Shown: positions 1 through 13,593, counted from the stretch's first letter. The stretch is DNA of 64,000 nucleotides from Dermatemys mawii (GCA_007922305.1 ML677365.1:11071703-11135702); one strand, 5' to 3'. The notes: generated by a model not told the origin, from the sequence alone. Numbers and translations: made by a program.

Positions 1-1856
1 TTAACTAACATATTTATTATTACAATGTGCAGATACATATTAATTATTATTATTAATGTAGTGGCAGCTTCTATGTGAAGATCACAAACAGATTTGTAAA
101 TGTATTTAGGTACTGCTGTGCTCAGTGCTGCAATGCCTAACTAATTGAGGAGGCTAGGTTACATTTTCGAATGGTGGAGCAGTGACTACTGCAGCTGAGG
201 AGGAATGGGTGCTGGAAGAACGGGAGGAGGGGTTCTTTGCAGAGTTTGCAGAGCTTCGTACAGTCGGAGAAATCTAGGAGTGGAGCTTACCTGTCACCAG
301 ATGGAGCAGGGGAACAGGAAGTTCCATCCTCTCCAGCTCAGCCAGGAGAAGCAGCTGAGCGTGGCGCAGTATGGGAACCACCAGCAGATCTTTCCGGCCC
401 CTGCTCCACAGTGATTTACCTCTCTGCCAGCTGCCCTGAGCACCCAAAACATACTGCTGGAGAGGGTCATGAAACTTGTGGCTTCCCTTTGACTTCTCAG
501 AAAGTCATTTTTTCTGCAGGGGACATAAATTCATAAATTCTTTATATGATCTCACAAAGGAAGATTGCAACAGAAGAGAAATCAGAGCTCGTGTCTCCTG
601 ACTTTCCATCCTGTGTCTTGCCCACAAGTCCATCCTTTATCCCCTATGTAAAAGCTAATTTATAATAGCCACTTGATTATTCTTTTTGACAGAGGCATGT
701 TAAATGGATATGTGCAAAGTGTTACATAACTGCATCCCTAACATTCGCTGCATTGGTATCAAATTTGCCTGTCATTTGTTTTGCTGTTTCACCATCTTCC
801 TTCCATGCTCCAATAGGAAGTCCTTTTTCCTCGTTAGAAATATTTTAATCAATCTCTTCCTATGTTTGAAATTCTATGACACCTACAGTCCCTCTTCTTA
901 GTATTTCCTACATCCTGACTTTAAAGAAAACCATTTAAAAAAAAATTTTATATAGCTGGACGGAGAAAGAGCTTAGTCTTTTGGAAATTCAGTCCTGTGT
1001 TGTGTCACAGACCTTTGTATTTACAAAGCATATCATTCAAAGATGAACAATTTCCTCATGTTATTTTCAGTAATAGTCTAGAAATGTTTTTCTTTCTTTC
1101 CTTTAATTTGTTATAATCAGGATAAAAAAGGAAAAATGTGTATGTATGTTATTAAACATTTTTTAAACCCTTCCCTTTTTATGGACCAAATATGCCAAAA
1201 TATAAACAAGCATACATCCCTGGTCAGAATTTGTCCTTACAAATCTATTTTGGCAAGCTGCTTTTTCTGAATATTATAGTGTATTCTTTTGCAAATCTTT
1301 ATTATACCAAAAGAGTAAGTAGTGGCATGTAATTCAGTTGGGAGGAATAGGGTAACCTTATGAAGTAGAAAGTACTGAATTTAATCATGCTTTTAGTGCA
1401 ATACCTTTCCAATGATCTGGTTTTCTGTTCGTTTTTCATTGTATTCAGTTTAGTGTTTGAGCAGAGGCAAACTCTTGTTAAATCCCTTCATGATAACATC
1501 TAAGCACATATGCAATATTGATAATGCCATATATATCATTAAACCGGCACATGTATCAGTAAACACATTAAGTTCCAGGTTGAAATGCTTGAGTGTAGAA
1601 ACTGTGCTTCTCAGGAAAGTGTACTACCAAGAGCATAAGCTCAGGTTGTTTGACAACCCTGCACATTATCACAATTATCCCACCTAAGTCATGGCTTTTC
1701 TCTATTCTCCTTTGTAATAGTATAATAAGTTTAGTGAGGCGAGTATGAAGTAAGAATATTATATTAACAGGAATGCCAATAAATCCACAAGGAGAAATAA
1801 GGAACAAGATGAAGAAGCACTTGGTGTTCGAGGTGGTATTAGAACTGAGCTGGTTG
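1..1856. other. intronic DNA, no gene seen
   Basis: AT-rich sequence without a convincing gene; by position it lies in the ZFPM2 intron downstream of the exon at 20122-20240. The part at about 180-530 is richer in GC and gives two overlapping open frames of 69 and 99 codons, but they have no recognisable domain, no splice context and no family I know, so I read them as chance frames or an unidentified old repeat. Confidence 0.5.
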
Positions 1857-1889
1857 ACAGACAGATAGATAGACAGACAGATAGACAGT
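1857..1889. repeat. GACA/GATA microsatellite
   Basis: Alternating GACA and GATA tetranucleotide units over about 33 bp, slightly interrupted. Simple repeat; may be length-polymorphic. Confidence 0.9.
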
Positions 1890-4800
1890 TAATCCAAATA
1901 AGGAGTTCTTGGAGCACTGACCTTATTTTTCTTCTAAACAGCTTTATTTCACATTGTACTTCCTAAATTTTCATCTAGTCTTATACATTTCAGTATCAGC
2001 AGAGCTATTTATAGCCCAATCTCTGTCTAAACAAATCCCCTGATGAATTTATTTCAGCTGCTGGAATGCCTTCTCTTATACCAGATCAATAATGTGGCCT
2101 CAATAAGGAGCTCCCTTTAAAAATCCACAAAGACACTACCCTTTTCTCCCCCACATCTCTCTATAAAATGCATGTCTAACCCAATGACTGTGCACCACTT
2201 GACAATAGTCAGGCAGCTGGTGTGCTGTGTCTGTTGTGTATTACTTAATCTTAATCATCTCGTGGTTACTTTTTGTGTCCCATGTCCACTCATTTCTTTG
2301 GGGTGTTCACTTGTTGCCCCTGAGTAGATACTTTTACATTGAAAGCTATTTGGGGCAGAGCCTATCTTTTCATTATGTCTGTACAGTAGCTAGCTCAATA
2401 CCTCAGTCACTGACTGGGTTCTCTACATGCTACTGCAACACATATTAAAAATAGTAATTTCTTCCGTATCCACTGATGCTTAGGAATGTTGTACAGTTTT
2501 CAGAAAGTCCTTGTTTTTGCTTTTCACCAGCAAATGCTGCAAAGAACACACTTTCATGACAAGATGAAGCTGTACAATCTCCTTCAACAAATGATGTCAC
2601 TCTGACCCTCACACTAACTTTGCTATTAAGCAAAAACAGGCACATTTTCAAATATTGATTCCAACTAATGTCTGATCGTAACAGGCATGATCTTATCAAG
2701 GCCTCGCTATAACAGAAGGAGTGTCAGAGTTAAACAGAATAGGTTTAGATAAGATCACAATCTTCTTCACAATGATGTGATGGTATCACAGAGTGAGTAC
2801 AGTATTCAAAGCAATTATCATTAATAGATGTTGCCAATGGGAAAAGCAGTCACAGAAAAAATCTAAACAAATTTGTGTATGATAAAATAAAACAAGTTTT
2901 ATCTGAATTGTGGCTTCAGAGAACGTTATGTGCCTAGGAGAGATTTTGCAGACTATATTTCAAACTTTAAAATGATGGATATTTGATGACAAGAAAAACA
3001 GCGAGTAGTGACATTGCTGCTTTAGCTTGTTTAATACATCCCAGGGTTTCTTGGCAGAAAATTGCCCCTCTGACCTTGATGTAGACACATTTGTTTGTCT
3101 TCCTCCTCATTGCTCTGTCCAGCTACTATTTTATTCACTGATTCCACTGGGACTGAGGGTGAGCCCTGACCCAGAGATCCACATGCAGAAGCGTGGGGGC
3201 ATTGCTGCCTCTCTGGAACTGTCCTCCATTCTCACACAGGTGGTGTAAGCAGAAAATGGACATGTGGGGGGGAGGTGTGAGAAGCTGGTGTAGTGCTGTC
3301 TCTCCAGTGTCCGAGGGTCAGAGAGATATAGATATCATCCCTCCTACCAGGCCCATGGTGGTTTCCTGGCTGGATTATATCTTCCAACCACGAAGCCCCT
3401 CCAAGGTGGGGATACCCTTTAAAATGTGATCTTTGAAGAACTGCTACCAGTCGGGAGAGCAACAGCAGCGGCACAGGGCCCCCGGATAGATTGCCTAGAC
3501 TTTCATTTATGCCCCAAGAGCTGTGCAAATCTTTGAAGAGCTTTGGGTTTCTGATCTGACATGAAGCATGGGAAATGGGGATACCCTCCCCAGAGGTGGG
3601 AGAATCTCCATGAAGAAATTCTCATGAAGTTTTCTTTCCCTTAAATTCCCCCCTGTAGGTGTTTCCACAGGATGCAGTAAATCAATCCACAAAAATGAAA
3701 TGCAGATCATGTCTAGCGACTGGAAAAAATGAAATGCACTTTTTCCCCCACAGTTAATATCCTCACGAATTAGGCTGAAATGGAAATCTTGATTTAAGAT
3801 ATTTAAAAATATAATGTCGCTTATGAGCATATTTTTAAAGGGTTATAATGTGTTAGTATAACAGTTTCACACACCTTTTTAAATTTTCATTTTAATTTAA
3901 GTATTTCAAAGGATTTTTAAAATCTTTTTAGTTTACAGCCACGTCCCAACAAAATGAAACCTTATTTTTATACATAAGTAGTCCCACTGATTTTAGGATT
4001 TGCTGAGTTGAGCTAGTATATCTGAATTCAGCTGGCCCTGTGCAAACATTCCATATTGTAATAATGCACAATCATAAAGTGCAATCCTAAAGAAGTCTCT
4101 ATAAACTCCTTTAGCTCATTAATAATAAAAAAAGCAGAAAGGACAAAATTTGGAAAAAAAGCAAGGTATACATTAGGAGTAATGTTATGCCTATAATGAT
4201 GATAATACTGATATAGCATTTTATATAGCATCTTATATAGCATTTTTCTTCTATAAAGCATTTTAAAGTACTTTACAACATTAGCTAATTAAATTAATTA
4301 ATTTTTTATTGTTGTGGTTTTATTGCTACAATAAATTAATAAAGGAGAACACTTGCTCTGATTATTCAAAGCACCATTCTTAAACAAAAAACCCACATAC
4401 AATTTTTCTATTTATCGTCATGTATTTGTCTTCTCAAATGTGTGATTAATTCCAAAGCACTGAAATCTTTTTGATAATCGCCGAAGATGAATGTATCACT
4501 ACAATCAGCAGTACATGAAGCACTGAATGCTATCAGCTGTTAACACAGTAAAGTAAAGCAGAACCATCTACATACTTGGTATCTTGTCTAAAAATAAAAT
4601 ACTCATTGACCTTAACTCTATCAAACTGGTCCCATCATCAAGGTCAAATACAGTAACAGATATATATCTATATATAGCTGTCTACACATTGTGTACTCTA
4701 AGAGCTCAATACTGTGAAATGCTAAGTGGCTTCAAATCCCACTGCCTCGCAAGAATTGAAGATGCTCAGTCTCCCATGGGAGTGTTCTGTACCATGTAGG

Positions 4801-7800
4801 ATTGAGCCCCTGGGTGCACGTCATCCGCCACTTACAATCTGTGACCGATGTGTAAGCCTTTTATTACATTTTCTCTTTCATGAATACAGAAGGAAATAGA
4901 CAAACAGAGACTAACATCCTGTGACAATCAATGAAAAAGGCATATATCTACTCTGAGACAGTGTGTGTACTTTGAATGCTGCCCTGACTTCAAGGTGGTA
5001 TGTATCCTGACTGCCCCAGCAAGAATTCAAAGAGAATAAAATGACAATGCAGTATATTCCTGTTGTGTTCAGACCAGCTGAGCGGTCCAGACTGAGTAGA
5101 GGTAGGAGCAGGTTAATGGCGCAACCTTCTTCCTCACCACTCTGGGGAAACTTTAACAGGTGGAAGCAGACCACACAAGTGTTCCTGGTCCTTTGTCTTG
5201 ACTCATGCAAAGATCAGGGATAAATATTTCTCTATGGCTAATGAAAGAGAATAGGAAAGAATGACAAGGTAAAATCTGTTGTTAGTTCATAGCTGAAGAG
5301 ACACTTTAGGATATACCTTAATTCTGTTACTCATGCTGGAGAAACACAGTTAGGTGATCTTTAGACTCCAGTCATGCATTTTTGGAATGACTAAAGGAAA
5401 TGCTTATTGAGGCTCAGCTCAAAGTAAAAGGCCATTTTGCACCCAAGTACTGCACTAGATGGAGACATAGTATTAAGTGGGGCTACAAAGTCCCTTTAAC
5501 GCTTCAACAAGTGCTTAATGGTTAGTTTGGATCAGGGAATGTTAAGAATGTTAAGAAAGCACAGCTATATGGAGTTGTCTTGCAACTGTTAGAGGTTAAG
5601 ATGCCACACATGGCTACTGTTTTCATTTCCATTCTGCAACAATGGGTTAAACTAGGGAAAAAGGAATTCTAAGCATCAGCAAGATTCACCAATGCATGTG
5701 GAGTTATTTATTACATTCATGTATTTGTTATTGCTCCTTCATGCATTAAGGAGATTTATTAGAACAGAAAACATTACCACAGCATGAGCATGGAGGTTGT
5801 CTGTGATGCCAACAGCCTACTCACAAATGTTCCAGCATCCAACATGCACCCATGATGTGTTCCTTTATTCAGCCCTGTTAATCAGCACATTGGTACCTGA
5901 TAGTGGATGATTGACTAAAGAAATCAAGATTGAACTTATTCCCTGAGGCATGCTGTACCACCAGATCAAAGAGCACACATCTGCCATCCTGAAAATGCAA
6001 TCCCACTGCTCTTACCTCTGAAATTCTCTGTCACAGAAACCAGGGACAATGATGCTTATAAATCAGGACAGTGTTTTTCAAAAGAGGTACAAAAGACTCA
6101 GAAAGAAAGTTCTAAGTGGAACTGAATAAAAATCCCTTTAAAAAGAAACCTCAATTAAACTCTGACTGTTTTCTGCGTTTAATTCTGTTTTTAATAAGCA
6201 TCAATGTGAAAAAAAACCCCTAGCATTTGGAAGACAGGGTTTCCCAGGCAATTAGGAAGGGGGATTCCCCAAATAACAAATACTTACAGGAAAAAGAAAA
6301 AGAACAGGGGAAGACTAATGCATAGAAAATGGAAGAAAAGAGGAATCAGCAGGAGGAAAGAATACAGAGACAAAAGAAGATGACTAAGAAATAAGGTGAG
6401 ACTTGGAAGTAGAGAAGATTTTCTTTAAAAAATATCAGCTTTTCAGACACAGGTTAGAAAATAATGAAATTGACTGGGAGAAAAACAGTGAATTGCTTGC
6501 AGAAGAGTTAATACTATTTTCTGCTTTATTGCTCCCTGTTGTTTGTGTTAATATGTCCCATTTCTGACTTGGAAAGTGAGAAGGATGTCTTGGCAGTGGA
6601 GAAGGAAGAGGAAGGAATGAATTCCCTTTTCTTTCTCCCTCCCTCCCCCTCATCCTGCATGTACACCCTCCCTTATGAGCACCAAATTCCTCTCCGATAT
6701 CTTCATACATGGCAAGTGTTAGAATTTTTCACTTTAAGAATCTGGTCACCATTACAGCAATTGACCAGCTGTCACAGAAGCAAAGGTGTGTTCAGAGACA
6801 AAGAGCATTCTGGGTCATGCTTTTCATTAAGAGTGCATTTATAAGGAAATAATTAATTAGAATTTACAAAAAAAGATAGGGTTTTTATTTTGGAAACTCA
6901 ATCAGATATGTTATAATATACTATAGATAATATATAAAATATATAAAATGATAAAATGCCAAACAGGAGATGCTACAGTGTTACTCATAACAAAGAATGA
7001 TATAAATCGGAGCACATTTTATTAAATAAAAATGATCTACATTAAATATATGATGATATCTGATATTATAAAGATGGTTCTAAATACAGCTAATAGCATT
7101 CTGGCTAATTCCCCTCACTAAGTGCACAGATGTGAAGGTATATTATTATGTTTCAGTGAGGCTACATTATTTCTTATGCTGTATTATAGAACAGATCATA
7201 CTGTTTATATATAAAATACGCCACTGTAATACTCTAATACATTTCTGAATAATTTGATATGTAAAGGCTGTTATAATATCACCTAATAATTATTTTGAAA
7301 TAACTAACACTGCTGTGGTCTGTGGAATATGTAATAATGTATATTAAGAAAAAAAACCCATCTAGTAAGAGTTTATTGATTATTACTAAGGTATTTAAGA
7401 TGGTACCTTAATTATCAACTCTGATGGGGCTATATACATATTCTACAATGAGTGAGAACACAAGGAATTGCACACATACCAAATCTTTGTTCATGGTTAA
7501 AGTGAGCTTTACAAGAACCAAAGCAATAGCATAGTGACGAAAACAATCATCAGCTGGTACACCAGCTATGAAGCCCTCTCATCTCAGCATTTGCACTGGT
7601 GTAGGTGGACTAGAATTCTGCTGGAAATGGGCAACCAAGATAGCAGGGCACCTTGCCTCTTGTGTTTTGTACAGCACATGATAGCTGAGGTTGATTTTCT
7701 TTTCAATTCACCTGGACTCTGAGGCATCTTCACAGGGTTGGAGTGATAGACACGTTCACTATGTTTGATCAATGAGGCACAGCATATTGGTACCAAGTAG

Positions 7801-8959
7801 TACCATTACAGTTGAAGAGGACAAACTGCTGTTAGCCACACCCTGCCTGCCCTCTGAAGTCAATGGAGTGGCTTGAATATGGAGTTGGAATACTGGGATA
7901 ATTCAATATTAATCATATTTGTCTAAAATTTACCATACTCACTATATCTTACTTAGTACAAATGTCAAGCTATATATAGGCAAATTCTGAAATACCAAAA
8001 CCATTTGTTTCCATCATTCCTAAAACACTGCAGTTATCTCTCTTAAGTACTCAGAGAACTAGATATTTGGAATCTAAAGCATGGGTGAATTCCTAGCCCC
8101 ATTTAAGTCAATGAGAGTTTTGTCATTGACTTCACTGGGGCCATAATTTAACTCTCTCAATTGCATGACTGCCAAGCTCCTATTGAAATGAATGGAACTA
8201 ATCATTTCAAACTACATTACTCATGTAATGCTAAATGCCACCATCAAAACTGACACCTTGATTTTCATTCTCAGCAATGAGGTCAAGTATCAGTGGTAAT
8301 GGAGACTGAATTTTCTTCTCACCCTAAGGCCCTATCTACTATTCTAGCATGATATTGTGTAGATCTGATGTGTACAGGTAGAGACAACATGGTGGATAAA
8401 TTACCAGAGGCTACTGGAGCTCTGTGTACAACCTCAGAGCCATCAGTTCACCTCCACCAGCAATAAATATGGGATGGGGAATTTTGTTGTGTAGGCACAA
8501 CCTTAGGTGTGATTTTTCTAGATCAGTCCTAAAGCATGCAGAAATCTACAATGTTCCCTGATATTTACCTCTTTCATGCACAAAGGGACAGCTTCAGTTC
8601 CCAAGATTTTCAATTCAGTACCTTCCATGAGCATCAAAGTCATGGTTTAACAATATAAGGCAGAAATAGCATGTGTGAGACAGTGATTTGGATAATATTA
8701 TGGTCTATTATAACAGATAGAAAAATATTAATTATAGAAGGTACCAGTCACCACAGCTCTAGGAGAGGTTACAAACAAGTGTCTATTACACTGTTGTTGC
8801 ACACTTAAACCTTTCTGAAACATTCATCTATTTGGCTGGAATTTTCCATGCACGGTCACTGTGTAAAGATGAAACTATTCAAAAAGTGTGGGCAAAATTA
8901 TTTCAGTCATTTTGAGTTGTGAGAAAATCTTTAGAAACTGAATTTTCTCATTGTAAATA
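1890..8959. other. intronic DNA with eroded repeat fragments
   Basis: No gene seen. Short recognisable pieces: a probable MIR/L3-type tail at about 2336-2452 (see its entry), a short tandem of an ATAGCAT-containing unit at 4211-4247, a purine-rich stretch at 6290-6420 and very AT-rich DNA at 6895-7080. A GC-richer block at 3020-3560 gives several overlapping open frames on both strands without family resemblance. At 8110-8150 the motif GTCAATG recurs in both orientations, as in the old palindromic amniote repeat noted elsewhere in the window. Confidence 0.45.
2336..2452 (+). repeat. old SINE/LINE tail (MIR- or L3-type)
   Basis: The order 'GGGGCAGAGCCTATCTTTTC', then a TGTACAG motif, then a GCTACTGCAACA stretch matches the conserved tail seen behind many MIR/L3-type amniote repeats. 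Heavily diverged; assignment is from memory of the consensus pattern. Confidence 0.4.
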
Positions 8960-8973
8960 CCCCCCCCCCCCCC
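8960..8973. repeat. poly-C tract
   Basis: Fourteen consecutive C residues. Simple repeat and a likely site of length error in sequencing or assembly. Confidence 0.9.
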
Positions 8974-9254
8974 GTTTAGATTTTTTGATGGGAAGGGAAA
9001 AAAGTAGATCTCAAAAATTTCTGAGTCTTAAAACTTGATATTTTATATTTACAGTCCATAATGAGCAATATATTTTGTGAATCCCTGAAAGAAGGAGTTT
9101 TAGAAAATAAGACAGTTATAAACATTTAAAATATGCTCAGTAAAGAAAAGCATTACTATGTAAACAGTCACCTTAAATATGGACACTGTATACATGCATC
9201 TGTAGGTATTTAGTTGTATAGTGATATGACTAGCCACACGAAAAGTGATACATA

Positions 9255-9415
9255 AATGTGATTCTCTATCACTTGAAGTCTTTAAATCAAGACTGGATGT
9301 CTTTCTAAAAGATATGCTAGCGCTCAAAACTGAAGTTATGCGCTTGTGTTATGCAGGATGTCAGACTATATGATCATAAAGGTCCCATCTGGGATTAAAA
9401 TCTATGAATATAGGA
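9255..9415 (+). mobile_element. CR1 LINE 3' end
   Basis: Reads like the 3' untranslated end of a CR1 retrotransposon: 'GACTGGATGTCTTTCTAAAA', then a GTCAGACTATATGATCAT motif, then GGTCCCATCTGGGATTAAAATCTATGAAT in outline. CR1 copies are normally 5'-truncated, as here. No reading frame remains. Confidence 0.75.
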
Positions 9416-10564
9416 AAATAGTGTTACAGTATACACTACTGAAATGAGACATGCTGAAATGAAACAGATGATTTATTAAGATTTTTCCCAGGGAAGTGAT
9501 TTAGTGTAATGAGAATGATTGGTAATTATTATTGCTTAACTAACATATTATTGGGATAAATTTGCTCAATGAAAATGTTTTCAGCTAGTATCAAATGATT
9601 AAGTAGTAGTTATTAAAAAACTCCATTTGAGGTTTGTTTTTTTTTATTTGTAAACATAGTCTTTTAATACACAGGTGTCAAATAATGATCAAAGGGTACA
9701 TTTCCTGGGTCATCAGAAGGCCTCAGTCAAAAGAACGAAGGTTAAAAACTAGACAAGGAAGTTCCATGCAAAAAGCTACTACTAACAACACAATGTTAAG
9801 GTTGTGAAAAGAAGCATCCAGATACAAGGAAATGGAGAATAAAAATTGGAACCTCAATCTTAATTCTATTCCAGTGTACATTTGCTTTAAAATAAGGATT
9901 TTTTAAAAAATTCTTTACATATAATAAGTGCCAGCTGAGTGCTTGTTTTCTCAACATTAAGGTTGCATTAGCACTAATTATTCATGCAGAATGTACACAT
10001 AGTATAAACACTAACACAATCTGTTGTGGAAGTTGCCTCATCACCCTTTGGTATTCTGCATCACACAGGAACAGGTGATAAGGACCTTAAGTTTAAAACC
10101 ATCTTTATACTTTTGTACACTTGGGTGAGTATTTATTCCAGTCTTTACTGCGTACTCTTACGATATCAGTGTCATGTTTAAACTAAATCTGTACTTCAAT
10201 ATTAATTTATAAATGAAAACATATGAAGATTTTTTTTTTATGAACAAAGAGATAAATGTCCAAACTACAAAGGAAATAACCAAAATCTTTGAAATGGTCT
10301 TGAGACAGTATACCCATTCTCCCTTGACACAAGTTTCACATTATATCTCAATAGATCACATTACGAAAGGTAAGAAATTAATAAAGGCTATTGTGCACTG
10401 TGAATTTTCACACTGGATGAACACATTTGGTGTTTTAATAACTGTTAGTGTAAAATAACTCTCCCTTACACTTGCATGGTGTGGAAGTCTAAAGTGATTA
10501 CTCTTCATTGTAATATAAGATTTTGTGCAGGAATGCTTCATAATTTTAGTGTTCTAGTACTTAG
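9416..10564. other. intronic DNA, no gene seen
   Basis: AT-rich sequence. An 81-codon open frame at 10213-10458 and its antisense partner show no domain or codon structure that would support a gene. Confidence 0.5.
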
Positions 10565-10699
10565 GGGAATGGTGAAGTGTTTTGAAATGAGACTTGCAAA
10601 CATAATGGACCTATTCTGATCGTGACTTACCCCAGTGTTAGAGATCAGAATAGGTCCATTATGTTTGCAAGTCTCATGTCAAAAGATTTCACCATTCCC
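10565..10699. repeat. long perfect-type inverted repeat
   Basis: Two 57-bp arms, 10565-10621 and 10643-10699, are reverse complements with only three mismatches, separated by a 21-bp spacer. The innermost 30+ bp of each arm are fully complementary. The spacer contains TTACCCCAGTGTTA, close to the centre of a palindromic repeat common in amniote genomes whose core is TTACACCAGTGTAA. The right arm runs straight into the Harbinger-derived exon, so the palindrome sits where that element's left end is expected. Confidence 0.9.
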
Positions 10700-12133
10700 T
10701 CCACTTTGAGGACCACCACGGACACTTCAGAGCCCAGTTCAATAAGTGAGGAGGAGGAGGAGGAGGAGGAGGAGAAAAGCGGGAGTGAGGGTGCTGAGGA
10801 GGAAACACCTCAGCATCCCTACATGTATGCAGCCAGAAGACGTTCTCAAGCCAGGAGGAAGGTAACCAGCCACAGCGGCTGTTGCTTGAGGAAGGACAAA
10901 TACCAGAGGACATGCCCAGTAAGTGGCTTTTATTTTGGGAAGGAAGTTGTTTGGTGTGGGCTCTTGGGGTAAGGAGGATTAGGGCTGTGTGCATGCCTAG
11001 ATGCAGAATAGGGCGTTGAAGGGCACTCTCATGTCGTGGTAATCGGCCTCAGTGATCTCTTCAAAGGTCTCATGCAGAAGCTGGGCAATGGGCTTGCACA
11101 GGTTCCTTGGGAGGACTACTGTGCTCCTTGTCCCAGTCAGACTAACAAATCCACGCCACTGTGCCTTGAGGGGTCAGAGGGAGACCATTGTGCACACAGG
11201 CAAGCTACATATGGGCCAAGACGGAAGCTGCACTGTAGTAGAAGATGCTCCCTTGCTTCCCAGGTCACCCTCAGCAGCGAGATATCTTACCGGACAAACT
11301 CCTGTGGAAAATGTCGGGACAGTGTTCAGTGTAGGGGTCCCCTGCAGCTGTTGGCTCTCCCCAAGGCACAGAACCCCAGAGGACAGTACGACAGTGAAGC
11401 AATCAGAGTCCCCCTCGACCCTTTGCTTACTCACCATTTTGGGGCTCCTGTGGGTTATGTGCCCTCACTTTGAGACAGGCAAATCCTGCTGTTGTTTAGA
11501 CTGTGCTTGTCTTTAAGTATGGGGGAATCATTGCTCTGTCTGGTGTGAACAATACTACCTCTGTTAAGTGTTGCATTTTGCCTTTACAGATGCAACCTTA
11601 AGATCTCAGCCGTCCGTGTTATCACCGGCCGAAAGACTCCAAAGAATTAGGAATTGGCCACGTAGAAGCAAAGAAGACATGCTGCATGAAGTAATGCAGC
11701 AGTCCCTCCATGAAAATCAAAAAGCACAGGAGTGCAGGGACATTAAAAGGAGGTTCTGCCAGCAGAATGAGCAGCACCGGCACCAAAACGCAGACCACCG
11801 GCATCAAAGCACAGAGCGGCTAATAAGCATTATGGACCGCCAAGCAGACTCTACCATGCCCGCCCTCCCCTGCAGCCCTTGTCCCAAAACTCTTTCCCTT
11901 GTGCCTCCATGTTACCTCCAACCCACTTTCCCCAACATCCGGGTTCTAACTGCCATCAGCTGCCTCCAATACCTGTAGCTTCACCACCTAGCCCTGCCAA
12001 CTACAACCCTTACCCACTGCACTCAACCCCCATCATCATATATTTTAGCCAGGCTGAAGTGCAGCACTCATTGCACAGCACTCCAGACAGAAAGGTTGAT
12101 ATGAGAACAGGATATATGGAAATTTGTGATTGA
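10700..12133 (+). pseudogene. Harbinger MYB-like accessory protein, two exons, 5'-truncated
   Basis: In Harbinger transposons this protein binds the element ends and helps bring in the transposase. Exon 1 ends at 10918 before GTAAGT and exon 2 begins at 11590 after TTTACAG; across this 671-bp intron the frame joins cleanly as ...EDMP-N-ATLRSQPSVLSPAE.... Exon 1 holds an acidic run of nine Glu and an EEGNQPQRLLLEEGQIPED segment reached through one frameshift. Exon 2 carries the basic helical region (RNWPRRSKEDMLHEVMQQSL), the STERLISIM motif, and after another frameshift near 11880 a Pro/Ser-rich tail ending EICD-stop. The N-terminal MYB/SANT domain itself is missing, cut off at the palindrome. 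Recognised from family memory; the splice sites and joined frame are seen directly. Confidence 0.75.
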
Positions 12134-12146
12134 ATCACTCCCCACC

Positions 12147-13593
12147 CTACCCCCTTGCTCTTTCAGCCTCAAATTGCTCCCTCAAGGCATCCCTAATGCT
12201 TGCAGCCTTGCGCTGGGCCCCTCTAATAGCCCTGAGCTCTGGCTGCTCAAATGCAGTCTCTAGGAGTTGAACCTCCGAGTTCCATGCCTGAGTAAATCTT
12301 TCACCCTCCCCTTCATGGAATAAGGAGTAATGGTCTCAAGTTGCGGTGCGGGAGGTTTAGGCTGCATATTAGGAAAAACTTTTTCACTGAGAGGGTGGTG
12401 AAGCACTAGAACAGGTTACCTAGGGAGGTGCTGGAATCTCCTTCTTTAGAGGTTTTTAAGGTCAGGCTTGACAAAGCCCTGGCTGGGATGATTTGTTGGG
12501 AATTGGTCTTGCTTTGAGCAGGGGGTTGGACTAGATGACCTCTTGAGGTCCTTTCCAACCCTGATATTCTATGATTCAAAAATGTTATGGAGGGTACAGC
12601 ACATGGATATAATTGTGGGGATGTTGTCATTGGCCAGGTCCAGCTTCTCATACAGAGAGTGTCAGCAGCCCTTTAAACAGCCAAAAGCACACTCCACAGT
12701 CATTCTGCACCAACTCAGCCTGTTGTTGAACCGCTCCTTACTGCTGTCAAGGCTCCCTGTGTAGGGTTTCATGAGCCACGGCACTGAAGGGTAAGCAGGA
12801 TCTCCAAGGATCACAGTGGGCATTACGACTTTCCCTACAGTGATCTTCTGGTCTGGTCTTCTGGCTTGCAGCTTCCTGAACAGTCTGGTGTTCTGAAAGA
12901 TGCGAAGGTCGTGCACCTTACTGGGCCAGCCTACATTAATGTCAATGAAACGCCCCCCAGTGATGCACAAGCTCCTGGAGACCTATAGAAAAATACCACT
13001 TCTGATTAATGTACTTGGAGGCTAGGTGGTCTGGTGTCAGAATAGGAATATGCATCCTATCTATCGCCCCTCTGCAGTTAGGGAAACCCATTTGTGCAAA
13101 GTCAGCGAAAATGTCATGCATGTTATCCAGAGTCACGGTTCTTCTGAGTAGGATGCAATTAATGGCCCTACAAACTTGCATCAACATGATTCCAATGGTG
13201 GACTTTCCCACTCCAAACTGGTTAGTGACTGATCGATAACTGACTGGAGTTGCCAGCTTCCAGATTACAATAGCCACCTGCTTCTCCACCGGCAAGGCAG
13301 CTTTCAATCTCATGTCCTTGTGCCGCAGTGGGGGCGAGCTCATCACACAGTCCCATGAAAGTGGCTTTTCTCATCCAAAAGTTCTGCAGTCACTGTTCAT
13401 CATCCTAGATTTGCATGATGATGTGATCCCACCATTCAGTGTTTGTTTCCCAAGCCCAAAAGTGGCGTTCCACAGCGGTGATCATGTCTGTGAATGCCAC
13501 AAACAATCTCATGTAATATGCATTACATGAGTCGAAATCATCGTCGGACTCCTCACTATCAGTTTGTAGCTTAACAAGTAACTTGACTGCCAA
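12147..13593 (-). pseudogene. Harbinger transposase (HARBI1-like), interrupted
   Basis: DDE-type transposase related to host HARBI1. From the start: a Ser/Asp-rich segment (TDSEESDDDFDSC), the helical region ATFMGLCDELAPT, and RLKAALPVEKQVAIVIWKLA with the following VGKSTIG helix. Catalytic acids are all still visible: D in GAIDRMHI, D in VILGDPAYP and E in MTVECAFG. Damage: two stops where related copies have Trp (just after WWDHIIMQI), a frameshift near 13330, another near 12955, and a CR1 insertion at 12316-12574. Past the insertion the frame resumes as EGEGERFTQAWNSEVQLLE and ends at the stop at 12147-12149. Dead copy, but family assignment is firm. Confidence 0.85.
12316..12574 (+). mobile_element. 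CR1 LINE 3' fragment nested in the Harbinger transposase
   Basis: Typical CR1 tail: GGTCTCAAGTTGCGGTG, then AAAAACTTTTTCACTGAGAG, then GGTTGGACTAGATGACCTC and a terminal GATATTCTATGA. It is flanked by the direct repeat TTCA (12312-12315 and 12575-12578). Deleting the insert and one TTCA restores the transposase frame across the junction (HNIF then EGEGERF on the minus strand), which shows that it entered an existing Harbinger copy and is younger than it. Confidence 0.9.

Noticed and set aside
205..536. Two overlapping 69- and 99-codon frames in a GC-richer patch
   Set aside because: No recognisable family or splice structure; too short to separate from chance.
11036..11516. 145- and 154-codon plus-strand open frames
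   Set aside because: They fall wholly within the intron of the Harbinger MYB-like gene, overlap each other in different frames, and match nothing I know.
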